DNA of 64,000 nt, from the NCBI RefSeq assembly GCF_010448835.1, contig NZ_CP048409.1, forward strand, positions 2,860,001-2,924,000, in the 5' to 3' direction. Of the stretch, positions 36,740-45,248 are shown one piece after another. Below the pieces are notes generated by a model that saw only the letters and a program-made list of their open reading frames with translations, was not told the DNA's origin and did no database searches. Source of the stretch: Draconibacterium halophilum. Its GTDB lineage: Bacteria > Bacteroidota > Bacteroidia > Bacteroidales > Prolixibacteraceae. The translations under genes and the position numbers were made by a program. Each line of letters opens with the position of its first letter. Position 1 is the first letter of the stretch.

Positions 36740-37297
36740 TCAATACTCCCAGGTTGTTTCACTAATCCCTTTGTCATGACCGAGTTTTCGGGCCAATACA
36801 AACAGATAATCCGAAAGCCGGTTAATGTACTTAATCAATTCGGGCTGAACAGGAGTTTGTTCTGAGAATTCAACGATTCGGCGCTCCGCTCTCCGGCATA
36901 TCGTACGTGCCATATGGCACTGAGCTGCTGAGAGTTCTCCTCCCGGAAGAATAAAATTGCTTAATTCAGGTAGTGTTTCATGATAATCGTCAATTGCTTT
37001 TTCAAGCACTATAATATCCTCATTTTTAACTATTAGCTGTGCCGTAAACGCTTCTCCTTTTTCATCAGAAGCCAGTCGCGAACCAATGTTGAAAAGTTTA
37101 TGCTGAATTTTTAGCAGTAAATCTTTTATCGCAGAATCCATTTCAAACGATCGGATAACGCCAATGCACGCATTTAATTCGTCAACTGTCCCGTAACTTT
37201 CCAAACGCAAATCGTATTTTTTAACGCGGCTGCCACCAACAAGTCCGGTTGTACCGTCGTCGCCGGTTTTTGTATATATTTTAAAATCTCCTGACAT
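36740..37297 (-). CDS. Cob(I)yrinic acid a,c-diamide adenosyltransferase, PduO type
   Basis: 185 aa. PduO/MMAB-type: YTKTGDDGTTGLVGGSRVKK near the N-terminus binds ATP. RLESYGTVDELNACIGV and ARTICRRAERRIVEF contain the conserved Arg and Asp, and YINRLSDYLFVLAR is the closing helix. It transfers adenosyl from ATP to cob(I)alamin, making coenzyme B12. No other cobalamin gene is nearby. Confidence 0.93.
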   Translation of the reverse strand: MSGDFKIYTKTGDDGTTGLVGGSRVKKYDLRLESYGTVDELNACIGVIRSFEMDSAIKDLLLKIQHKLFNIGSRLASDEKGEAFTAQLIVKNEDIIVLEKAIDDYHETLPELSNFILPGGELSAAQCHMARTICRRAERRIVEFSEQTPVQPELIKYINRLSDYLFVLARKLGHDKGISETTWEY

Positions 37298-37324
37298 CTT
37301 TCTTTTCTTACAAATTATGAAACA

Positions 37325-37355
37325 TAAAAAATCCCGAGATGTTTACATTCGGGAT
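37325..37355 (-). terminator. Terminator after the ABC ATPase gene
   Basis: On the minus strand ATCCCGA / TCGGGAT stem followed by TTTTTT, 27 bp after the ATPase stop. Confidence 0.7.
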
Positions 37356-37381
37356 ATAATTGTGTAAACGCTTTTACAAAG

Positions 37382-38083
37382 TTAATAAATCGGATCCTCA
37401 TTAATTATGTCCGACTCAACCTCTCCATCTTTTAGCCGAATTACACGATGGGCATGTAATGCAATTTCTTCTTCGTGGGTAACCATTACCAGGGTGTTCC
37501 CTTTTCGGTGAATTTCGGCAAACAATTTCATTATTTCTTCCGATATTTTTGAATCAAGGTTACCGGTTGGCTCATCGGCCAGCAGCAAAGCCGGCTTATT
37601 TACCAATGCCCGGGCAATGGCCACACGTTGGCGCTGTCCACCGGAAAGTTCGTTGGGTTTGTGTTCCATACGATCCTGCAAACCTACATCTACCAATGTT
37701 TCTTCAGCCATTTTTTTACGTTCGGCTTTGCGCTTTCCGGCATAAACCAGTGGCAACATCACATTTTCGAGTGCTGAGTTTCGAGGTAAAAGATTAAATA
37801 CCTGAAATACAAATCCGATCTCTGAGTTTCTGATTTCGGCCAAACTGTCGTCCGACAAGCTGCTTACATCTTTTGCGTTTAAAACGTAGGTTCCGCTGGT
37901 TGGTGTATCTAAACATCCAATAATGTTCATTAGCGTTGATTTTCCTGAGCCTGATGCTCCCATAATCGCCACGTACTCGCCTTTGTAAATATCAATAGAA
38001 ACCGAACGAAGTGCCCGTACTTCCTGCGTACCAACCTTATAAGTTTTTACAATGTTCTCAAGATGAATAATTTTTTCTGGCAT
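37382..38083 (-). CDS. ABC transporter ATP-binding protein, LolD/MacB type
   Basis: 233 aa. Walker A GASGSGKST, Q-loop (GFVFQVFNLLPRNSALENV), signature LSGGQRQRVAIARAL, Walker B LLLADEPTGNLD and switch His (MVTHEEE). The sequence falls in the LolD/MacB/FtsE group, which energises lipoprotein release or export through FtsX-like permeases. No permease gene is adjacent, so its partner is encoded elsewhere. Confidence 0.93.
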   Translation of the reverse strand: MPEKIIHLENIVKTYKVGTQEVRALRSVSIDIYKGEYVAIMGASGSGKSTLMNIIGCLDTPTSGTYVLNAKDVSSLSDDSLAEIRNSEIGFVFQVFNLLPRNSALENVMLPLVYAGKRKAERKKMAEETLVDVGLQDRMEHKPNELSGGQRQRVAIARALVNKPALLLADEPTGNLDSKISEEIMKLFAEIHRKGNTLVMVTHEEEIALHAHRVIRLKDGEVESDIINEDPIY

Positions 38084-38287
38084 AGCTTTGTTTTATGTAT
38101 TTGTAGTATTTTGCTTTGTCGCATTACATGTACTGACTGATTCGATGATAAAAATATGATTTTCCGCTTGTTTAATATCCGGAAATAGTATTTTTTAAGA
38201 TTTATTATCATAAATAACTTTTCACTTGTTAACAAAAACTATACCCAATTCAGTTAATTATTTTCATAATTTCATCTTTATTCCCTG

Positions 38288-38318
38288 TTGTAGCACTTTG
38301 TGTGATTATGTATATTTG
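38288..38318 (+). promoter_or_regulatory. Promoter of recG, giving a near-leaderless transcript
   Basis: TTG (38288-38290), 20 bp, TATATTTG (38311-38318). The predicted transcription start (about 5-6 nt after the -7 box) falls on or beside the ATG at 38323. Confidence 0.55.
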
Positions 38319-38322
38319 CTTC

Positions 38323-40425
38323 ATGTCAGAATTTCTCGATCAGGAAATAAAATTCTTACCCGGCGTTGGTCCAAAGCGTGCGGAAATTTTATTCAAAGAA
38401 CTGAAAATTAAAACCTTCAGAGATTTGATTTATTATTATCCCTACAAATACATCGACCGTACGAAGTTTTATAAGATTTCCGACATCAGAACAGAAATGG
38501 CATATATTCAGGTAAAAGGCGTTTTGCGCGCAATGGAAACAGTTGGCACCGGAGGAAAGCAGCGACTTGTTGCCCGCTTTTCGGATAGCACCGGCACCAT
38601 GGAACTGGTGTGGTTTCGGGGCATAAAATGGCAAAAAGAGCAACTCCGAATGAACAAAACCTACATTGTTTTCGGGAAGCCGGCTTTGTTTAGTGGCCGA
38701 ATTAGCGTGGTTCATCCTGAGATGGAAACCGAGGAAGAAATGCAACTCAAACCAGTCGGGCTGTTTCAGGGGCATTACAATACTACCGAGAAAATGAAAA
38801 AGCAGTTTCTCACCTCAAAAATCATTAACAAATTTCAGCTCACTTTGCTGGGACTGGCCAAAGGAAAAATCAGAGAAACATTGCCAGAACATTTGATTAC
38901 TCAGCTAAAACTGATGCCACTTGAGCAAGCTTTATCAGCCATTCATAAACCGGAACAAACCACTGAGCTGAAAAATGCGACATTCCGTCTGAAGTTTGAG
39001 GAGTTGTTTCTAATTCAGTTAAAAATACTGGCCTTAAAACACAACCGCAAACAGAAATTCAAGGGATTTTATTTTGAAAAAGTAGGGTACAACTTCAATA
39101 CTTTTTACGAAAAATTTTTACCGTTTGAGCTCACCAATGCACAAAAAAAAGTGATTAAAGAAATCAGGCGAGATGTAAATGGCACGTCTCAGATGAATCG
39201 CTTGTTACAGGGCGACGTTGGAAGTGGAAAAACCCTGGTGGCGTTAATGACCATGCTGCTGGCTATGGACAACGAATTCCAAAGTTGCTTGATGGCGCCA
39301 ACCGAGATTTTGGCCCAGCAGCACTATCAATCGATATCAAAAATGCTTGATGGCATGGGGATTAATGTGGGTCTGCTTACCGGATCGACAAAAGCCAAAC
39401 AGCGCAAGATTTTGCATGAAGCGCTGCAATCGGGAGCAATGCAGGTTGTTATTGGCACACATGCACTAATTGAAGACACAGTGAGCTTCAATCGACTTGG
39501 ATTGGTTATCGTAGACGAGCAACACCGTTTTGGCGTGGCGCAACGGGCAAAGCTCTGGAAAAAGAATGATCTCATTCCACCGCATATTTTAGTAATGACC
39601 GCCACTCCGATACCAAGAACATTGGCAATGACGGTTTATGGTGATTTAGAAGTTTCTGTAATCGATGAATTACCGCCGGGAAGAAAACCGATTCAAACCA
39701 TGCACTTTTTCGAAAACAGAAGAGCTCAGTTGAACCGTTTCTTGCAGCAGCAAATCGATAAAGGCACGCAGGTATATATTGTTTTCCCGTTAATTTCCGA
39801 GTCGGAAAAAATGGATCTGAAAAACCTGGAGGAAGGCTACCGGCATATTTCCGATACTTTCCCCGATTACCAGATAAGTATGGTACACGGAAAAATGAAG
39901 CCCAACTTAAAAGAAAGTGCCATGCAGGCTTTTAAACGTGGCGAAACACAAATAATGGTCGCCACCACAGTTATTGAAGTTGGTGTTGATGTTCCAAATG
40001 CAGCAGTTATGGTAATTGAAAGTGCCGAACGTTTTGGTTTGTCGCAGTTACACCAGTTACGCGGTCGTGTTGGGCGTGGTGCAGAACAATCGTATTGTAT
40101 ACTCATGTCGTCGTACAAAATAAGCAGCGAAAGCCGCAAACGCCTGGAAACCATGGTGCGCACCAACGATGGTTTTGAAATAGCCGAAGTAGATATGAAA
40201 TTACGTGGCCCTGGCGATTTGGAAGGCACACAGCAAAGTGGCGTAGGCTTCGATCTGAAAATTGCCAATCTCGGGAGAGATGGAGAGATTTTACAAAAAG
40301 CTCGAAACATTGCGAACGATATTCTCGACGACGATCCTCTTTTACAAAAAGAGCAAAATCAGTTGCTTCTTAAAAATCTGTTATCATCAAAGGATACAAG
40401 CTTCGACTGGTCTTCGATAAGTTAA
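38323..40425 (+). CDS. recG: ATP-dependent DNA helicase RecG
   Basis: 700 aa from the ATG at 38323 (MSEFLDQEIKFLPGVGPKRA), which restores the family N-terminus; an upstream ATG at 38302 would lie inside the promoter. The wedge/OB domain is at about 55-150. Helicase motifs are I (GDVGSGKT), Ia (APTEILAQQH), II (DEQHRFG), III (MTATPIPRTLAM), V and VI (ATTVIEVGVDVPNA and QLRGRVGRG). RecG reverses stalled replication forks and processes D-loops and R-loops. The aldo/keto reductase gene follows on the same strand after about 50 bp. Confidence 0.96.
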   Translation: MSEFLDQEIKFLPGVGPKRAEILFKELKIKTFRDLIYYYPYKYIDRTKFYKISDIRTEMAYIQVKGVLRAMETVGTGGKQRLVARFSDSTGTMELVWFRGIKWQKEQLRMNKTYIVFGKPALFSGRISVVHPEMETEEEMQLKPVGLFQGHYNTTEKMKKQFLTSKIINKFQLTLLGLAKGKIRETLPEHLITQLKLMPLEQALSAIHKPEQTTELKNATFRLKFEELFLIQLKILALKHNRKQKFKGFYFEKVGYNFNTFYEKFLPFELTNAQKKVIKEIRRDVNGTSQMNRLLQGDVGSGKTLVALMTMLLAMDNEFQSCLMAPTEILAQQHYQSISKMLDGMGINVGLLTGSTKAKQRKILHEALQSGAMQVVIGTHALIEDTVSFNRLGLVIVDEQHRFGVAQRAKLWKKNDLIPPHILVMTATPIPRTLAMTVYGDLEVSVIDELPPGRKPIQTMHFFENRRAQLNRFLQQQIDKGTQVYIVFPLISESEKMDLKNLEEGYRHISDTFPDYQISMVHGKMKPNLKESAMQAFKRGETQIMVATTVIEVGVDVPNAAVMVIESAERFGLSQLHQLRGRVGRGAEQSYCILMSSYKISSESRKRLETMVRTNDGFEIAEVDMKLRGPGDLEGTQQSGVGFDLKIANLGRDGEILQKARNIANDILDDDPLLQKEQNQLLLKNLLSSKDTSFDWSSIS

Positions 40426-40474
40426 TTTTTATCCCTAACTTTCCGGGAGTTTGTCATTTGAAAAGTATAAAATC

Positions 40475-41470
40475 ATGGATAAAGTACAGTTACCTTCATC
40501 AGACGTAAAAATAACACCTATTACTTTTGGAGCCTGGGCCATTGGCGGATGGTTTTGGGGCGGAGCAGAAGAAAATGAATCGATAAAAGCAATAGAGGCA
40601 GCCATTGCAAACGGAATGACGACCATCGATACCGCACCGGTTTACGGTTTTGGTCAAAGCGAAGAATTTGTTGGTAAAGCTATTAAAGGGAAACGAAGTA
40701 AAGTTGAGTTACTAACAAAATTTGGTCTGGTATGGGACCGAAAGTCGGGGCATATTCATTATGAAAAAACTGTTGATAACGAGGGAAATCCGGTAAGTCT
40801 GTATCGTTTGGGCAGCAAAAAAAATGTGATAAAAGAGTGCGAAGATTGTTTACAACGACTTGGCACTGATTATATTGATCTCTTTCAGCAACACTGGCCC
40901 GACAGTTCCACCCCCCTCGAAGAAACAATGGAAGCTTTGGAAATTCTGAAAGATCAGGGGAAAATTAGGGCAGGAGGAGTAAGTAATTATTCGGCAAACG
41001 AAATGAAAAAAGCAGAAAAGTATTTCAAGCTTTCTTCGAATCAGGTTCCATACAGCATGGTTAACCGAGATATTGAAGACGAAGTAGTGCCCCACTGCAT
41101 TGCCAACAATAAAGCAATTATAGCTTACAGTCCGCTGCAACGAGGTGTTTTAACCGGTAAAATTACCGCTGATTATAAATTTAGTGAAGGCGATCATCGC
41201 CCAACTACCCCATTTTTTAAGGAGCCAAACTTATCGCGAATCAATGCACTTCTGGATAAAATAAAACCTATTGCTGAATCGAAACAAGCAACTTTAGCAC
41301 AATTGGTTCTGAACTGGACCATGAGACAACCCGGAATTACTTGTGTTCTCGCCGGAGCCCGAAATGAAAAACAAGTGCTGGAAAACCTGAAGGCGGCAGA
41401 ACTAATGGTCTCCGATGACGAGTTTGCATCTATTCGAAAAAAACTGGATCAACTTACTCTGGAAGTCTAA
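40475..41470 (+). CDS. Aldo/keto reductase
   Basis: 331 aa from the ATG at 40475 (a TTG at 40451 would extend it). AKR TIM-barrel: ITFGAWAIGGWFWGG, the catalytic Asp-Tyr in TIDTAPVYGFGQSEEFVG, catalytic Lys in VELLTKFGLVWD, and His in LFQQHWPDSSTPLEETME. NADPH binding is at the C-terminal ARNEKQVLENLKA. The substrate is unknown; the SPLQRGVLTGK segment is common to AKR families 11-13. It lies convergent to the aminotransferase gene, whose stop is 1 bp beyond. Confidence 0.9.
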   Translation: MDKVQLPSSDVKITPITFGAWAIGGWFWGGAEENESIKAIEAAIANGMTTIDTAPVYGFGQSEEFVGKAIKGKRSKVELLTKFGLVWDRKSGHIHYEKTVDNEGNPVSLYRLGSKKNVIKECEDCLQRLGTDYIDLFQQHWPDSSTPLEETMEALEILKDQGKIRAGGVSNYSANEMKKAEKYFKLSSNQVPYSMVNRDIEDEVVPHCIANNKAIIAYSPLQRGVLTGKITADYKFSEGDHRPTTPFFKEPNLSRINALLDKIKPIAESKQATLAQLVLNWTMRQPGITCVLAGARNEKQVLENLKAAELMVSDDEFASIRKKLDQLTLEV

Positions 41471-41471
41471 T

Positions 41472-42305
41472 TTAAGTCAACTCAAAAAACAGTTTTTGCA
41501 GTAAACGGGTTGTTTTTCCCGGTTTTCCATCGGCAATCAACTTGTCTTCTATTTGTACAACAGGGCAAATTTCGCTTCCTGTTCCGGCAATAAAAACTTC
41601 GTCCATTTCATGCAGTTCTTCTTGTGTAAACAGGCGTTCTTCAACCGGAATGTTATGGGCAGCGCAAAGTTCCATGATCACTTTTCGGGTAATGCCTGGT
41701 AAAATTAAGTTCGATAACGGACGCGTTACCACAATGCCATTTTTTACGCAAAGCACACTTGAATGTGTTGCTTCGGCTACCTTACCATCGCGGATAAGAA
41801 TACACTCTCCTGCCCCGTTTTTATGAGCTTCATCATACAACATAGTATTGGGCAGTAACGAAACCGATTTAATATCGCAGCGTTGCCAACGAATATCGTC
41901 GCGGGTAATAACCTTAATTCCATTTTCCAGTTTTTCGACAGCTGAGGGAAGATCAAAAGCATAAGCATAAACTGTTGGCTCGATATCTTCTGGAAAATGA
42001 TGTGAACGTTTGGCCGCCCCCCGCGAAATTTGCAGGTAAATGCCTGCGTGCTTATCAAGCATATCGTTTTTTCGGATCAATTCCATAAAAACAGCCTCTA
42101 GTTTTTCGGTATCATATGCAATACAAATCTCTTTCAAACTGCGTTTCAGGCGGTCTAAATGATCCTGAAAACGAAAAGCTTTTCCATGGTAATATTTCGC
42201 TACTTCGTAAACACCATCAGCAAACAGAAATCCTCGGTCGTTTGGCGAGATACGAGCTTCTTCAGCTGCAATAAATTCTCCATTCAGATAAACGATACTG
42301 CTCAT
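41472..42305 (-). CDS. Class IV aminotransferase, D-amino-acid transaminase-like
   Basis: 277 aa PLP fold type IV. The start is IVYLNGEFIAAEEARISPNDRGFLFADGVYE; the catalytic Lys lies in the DIKSVSLLPNTMLY region as in D-alanine transaminases. Later motifs are EATHSSVLCVKNG and LPGITRKVIMELC. The family also contains branched-chain transaminases and aminodeoxychorismate lyase; length and the FADGVYE motif favour D-amino-acid transaminase, which supplies D-Glu/D-Ala for peptidoglycan. It is monocistronic and convergent with the AKR gene; a TATTTTTG -7-like element is at 42332-42339. Confidence 0.85.
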   Translation of the reverse strand: MSSIVYLNGEFIAAEEARISPNDRGFLFADGVYEVAKYYHGKAFRFQDHLDRLKRSLKEICIAYDTEKLEAVFMELIRKNDMLDKHAGIYLQISRGAAKRSHHFPEDIEPTVYAYAFDLPSAVEKLENGIKVITRDDIRWQRCDIKSVSLLPNTMLYDEAHKNGAGECILIRDGKVAEATHSSVLCVKNGIVVTRPLSNLILPGITRKVIMELCAAHNIPVEERLFTQEELHEMDEVFIAGTGSEICPVVQIEDKLIADGKPGKTTRLLQKLFFELT

Positions 42306-42371
42306 AATTATTATCGGGTTGAATTGTATTTCAAAAATAGAAAAAGATTGGGATTCCGGTCTTATAAAAAC

Positions 42372-42403
42372 AAAAAGGGATTCAACTAAATGAACCCCTT
42401 TTT
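42372..42403. terminator. Terminator after the RRM gene
   Basis: AAAAAGGG...TTCA / TGAA...CCCTTTTT hairpin with flanking A and T runs, 27 bp after the RRM stop on the minus strand. Confidence 0.7.
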
Positions 42404-42430
42404 TATATTATCAAAAAATTCTTTTCTGAT

Positions 42431-42754
42431 CTAGTAACGCTCACGACGACCGTAACCACCTCCGCCACCGCGGTTGTAACCACCACCACCACCGCCACCG
42501 CGGTTGTTGTTTTCACGTGGTTTTGATTCGTTTACTTTGATGTTACGTCCTGCAACCTCAGCGTTGTTCAATTCTTCGATAGCTTTGTTAGCTTCCGCGT
42601 CATCTTCCATTTCAACAAAACCGAATCCTTTGCTTCTACCAGTAAATTTATCCATGATAATTTTAGCTGAAGCAACTTCACCATACTCTTCAAAAATTTC
42701 TCTCAAATCTTCTTCGCCCAAATTGAAGGGCAAATTTCCAATGTAAATGTTCAT
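42431..42754 (-). CDS. RNA-binding protein with one RRM and Gly-rich tail
   Basis: 107 aa. A single RRM: RNP2 is MNIYIGNLPF at the start and RNP1 is RSKGFGFVEM near residue 42. The C-terminus after residue 82 is a Gly/Arg/Tyr tail (RGGGGGGGYNRGGGGGYGRRE). Proteins of this plan act in Bacteroidota as general RNA chaperones (RbpA/RbpB-like) and in cyanobacteria are cold-induced. The gene has its own promoter and an unusually long leader. Confidence 0.93.
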   Translation of the reverse strand: MNIYIGNLPFNLGEEDLREIFEEYGEVASAKIIMDKFTGRSKGFGFVEMEDDAEANKAIEELNNAEVAGRNIKVNESKPRENNNRGGGGGGGYNRGGGGGYGRRERY

Positions 42755-42981
42755 CTTATACTATAATTTAAAGTTAATTAATATCCATCTTACTGACCAC
42801 CAGAAGAACCCGTCAAAATGCATCACGTCCTGGTGTTACTTTAATACAATATAAAAGATGTTTTATTACGATTGAAATAACGTCGGGAAAAACACAAGAG
42901 AGATAAACTGTCCGGTTTACTAAAAATCAATAAAAAAAGACCAAATTGCTAATCGCCAGACTTTTCTAAAAATTAACAGCC

Positions 42982-43010
42982 CAAAGATAGTCCTTTATTC
43001 TAACTATCAA
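42982..43010 (-). promoter_or_regulatory. Promoter of the RRM gene
   Basis: On the minus strand: TTG (43010-43008), 18 bp, TATCTTTG (42989-42982). It predicts a start near 42976 and a 5' leader of about 220 nt. Confidence 0.6.
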
Positions 43011-43041
43011 ACTAAAATTAACATATTTCTTAAACATACAG

Positions 43042-43754
43042 TTATTCTGCCGTTAGCTCGCGAATAACTTCACTGGCAATAAAGCACCCAAAAAGCGGTG
43101 GCATGTACGATATTGTTCCTACTGTCGATTTTTTATTTTGACCTTCCTCGATACGGACTGCTTCTTTATCAATAGTTTCGGGTGAAAAAACAACCTTAAA
43201 GCCCTTTTTAACACCTAATTGCGACAATTTTTTACGCATCATTTTGGCCAGTTTACAATTGTACGATTTTTTATATCGCACAATTCTATTTTCGACGGAT
43301 CCATTTTCCCGCCTGCTCCCATCGAACTAATCACCCGAAGTTGCAATTGCAAGGCATGATATACCAGAAAAACTTTGGGAGAAAGCGTGTCTATGGCATC
43401 AACCACATAATCAAAAGGCTGCCTTTGTAAAATCTCGATAACACGCTTGTCGCGAATAAATTCATTCACGATTGTCAATTCCAGATTGGGATTAATATCA
43501 TGAAAGCGCCTAGCCAGAATTTCAGCTTTTGGTAATCCTTTAGTACTTATTAACGCCGGTAACTGGCGGTTACGGTTACTTTCTTCAACAACATCGCCAT
43601 CAACAATGGTCATCTTTCCAATTCCTGCGCGACATAATTGTTCTGCCGCATAAGCTCCAACACCACCTAACCCAACAACCAGCACATTTGCATTTTTTAA
43701 TTTAGCCAGTTTTTCTTCTCCTAACAATAACTCAGTTCGTTCCAACCAGTGCAT
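43042..43754 (-). pseudogene. tcdA: tRNA threonylcarbamoyladenosine dehydratase, frameshifted
   Basis: The ATG at 43754 opens a ThiF/E1-like domain (NANVLVVGLGGVGAYAAEQLCR, IVDGDVVEESNRNRQL). The frame reaches KIELCDIK and then runs off into a premature stop at about 43239. The rest (KSYNCKLAKMMRKKLSQLG ... MPPLFGCFIASEVIREL) continues in another frame to 43042. Adding one base to the A6 run (T6 at 43267-43272 on the plus strand) restores a normal TcdA of about 238 aa. TcdA makes the cyclic form of t6A in tRNA. Its start is 46 bp from the end of the TatD gene upstream; the two are likely co-transcribed. Confidence 0.85.
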
Positions 43755-43800
43755 AACTCCAAAAGCTAATTTTTTGTTGGGCAAAGAAACAAAATTGTGT

Positions 43801-44490
43801 TTAAATTCTGCCAGGTATTAACGAATTTTCTATTTGGTTGAAGTTCTTCCACACCGCCTCTTTAAGCTTCTCAATGGGTAATTCTTTTAAACTTGCAGCC
43901 TGCTCATAAATGGCATCTACATCTGAATCCAGCTCATCGGTTTCGAAGAATATTTTATTTAATGGCAAATATTTGAATGACTTTACGGCTTTTGAATTCT
44001 CTCGGAACAGATTCTTTCCAAATGAAAACAGAAATCCTTTTTCCTCCAATTGTTTAGTAAATTCGAGACTGCCATTATATCCGTGCATGATCCAGGGCAA
44101 GACAGGGTTCATTTTATTACGAAGTTCCACCACTTCATTCATTGCTTTTACACAATGAATAATCAATGGGCATTCATATTCTTCAGCCATAACAGCATGC
44201 GCCTCAAAAACCCGCTGTTGCTCGATAAAATCACCTCCATTAATTTTATCGAGTCCGGCTTCGCCAACAAAAATTACATGATCGAATTCGAGTGCCTCCT
44301 CCACCATTTGCATGGCTTCATTATTTTGGTTTTTGGTGCCAAGATGCCAGGGATGTAATCCTACGGAATAAAAGTTACGCCCGCTAAATGCAGCGAATCC
44401 ATCACCAGGAAATATATTTTGCACGGTAATGGAGTCTGCTTCTTTATGAAGTGGATGTGTGTGAATATTGATATAGGGAATTGAGCTCAT
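43801..44490 (-). CDS. TatD family hydrolase
   Basis: 229 aa metal-dependent TIM-barrel. The N-terminal IPYINIHTHPLH gives the HxH pair; VGLHPWHLG, GEAGLD (metal Glu), PLIIHCVKA and WIMHGYNGS supply the other conserved positions, and FFETDELD gives the final Asp. TatD enzymes are 3'-5' DNases or related hydrolases. This one is slightly short (usual about 255 aa). It precedes tcdA on the same strand. Confidence 0.88.
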   Translation of the reverse strand: MSSIPYINIHTHPLHKEADSITVQNIFPGDGFAAFSGRNFYSVGLHPWHLGTKNQNNEAMQMVEEALEFDHVIFVGEAGLDKINGGDFIEQQRVFEAHAVMAEEYECPLIIHCVKAMNEVVELRNKMNPVLPWIMHGYNGSLEFTKQLEEKGFLFSFGKNLFRENSKAVKSFKYLPLNKIFFETDELDSDVDAIYEQAASLKELPIEKLKEAVWKNFNQIENSLIPGRI

Positions 44491-44522
44491 AAAATTATTT
44501 TATATACAAAATTTGCTGGCAA

Positions 44523-45170
44523 CTAAGCCATCTCCAAAATTTTAGCAACTGCATTTGAAGCGCCGTCTGCAATTTGGGTGATTGTGGCATCGAGCATATA
44601 ACAAGGTGATGTAACTACTTTGTATTTCTCATCAACAACAATTTCTCCATGGGTTGTATTAACGTGCGTAGCTCCCAATGCCTCAATCCCATCTGCAGTT
44701 CCTTTGTCCTGGCCAATGGTAAGTTTTACATCGCCTAAAACTTTGGCAATTATTGCCGGAGAAATACACAACGCACCGATAGGTTTTCCTGCTTCAACTG
44801 TAGCTTTTATCGCTTTCTCAACATCCGAATTTACTTTACAATCGGGTCCGTCAAAGGCAAAAGTACATAGGTTTTTAGCAGCACCAAAACCTCCGGGAAT
44901 AACAATGGCATCATAATCGGCAGCTTTATATTCCGACAAAGCTTTTATGTTGCCACGGGCGATACGGGCAGCTTCGATCATCACATTGCGCGTTTCCGGC
45001 ATTTCGTCGCCGGTTATGTGGTTTACCACATGCGCCTGATCAACATCGGGGGCAAAACACTGGTAGGCTGCACCTTGCTGGGCTATTGCCAATAAAGTTA
45101 AGGTAGATTCATGAATTTCGGCTCCATCATAAACACCATTTCCTGCTAATACTACTGCTATATTTTTCAT
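44523..45170 (-). CDS. elbB: Isoprenoid biosynthesis glyoxalase ElbB
   Basis: 215 aa DJ-1/PfpI-type fold. VVLAGNGVYDGAEIHESTLTL at the N-terminus, AIVIPGGFGAAKNLC, and the nucleophilic Cys in IGALCISPAIIAKV. ElbB homologues (SCRP-27A, GATase1-like) have glyoxalase-like activity in E. coli. A TAACTTTG -7-like element lies at 45199-45206. The gene is on the same strand as metA, 78 bp downstream of it. Confidence 0.92.
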   Translation of the reverse strand: MKNIAVVLAGNGVYDGAEIHESTLTLLAIAQQGAAYQCFAPDVDQAHVVNHITGDEMPETRNVMIEAARIARGNIKALSEYKAADYDAIVIPGGFGAAKNLCTFAFDGPDCKVNSDVEKAIKATVEAGKPIGALCISPAIIAKVLGDVKLTIGQDKGTADGIEALGATHVNTTHGEIVVDEKYKVVTSPCYMLDATITQIADGASNAVAKILEMA

Positions 45171-45248
45171 TATTCCTCGGTTTTATGTATTTGTTACTCA
45201 AAGTTACAAGATTAAAAGAGAAACAGAAAGCGTAACAGAGTTCAGTTA

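Noticed and set aside
17930..43285. Programmed -1 frameshifting in YdeI/DUF1801 and tcdA
   Set aside because: The runs could slip, but no downstream pseudoknot or conserved split is evident, and these families are not known for recoding. Sequencing error is more likely.
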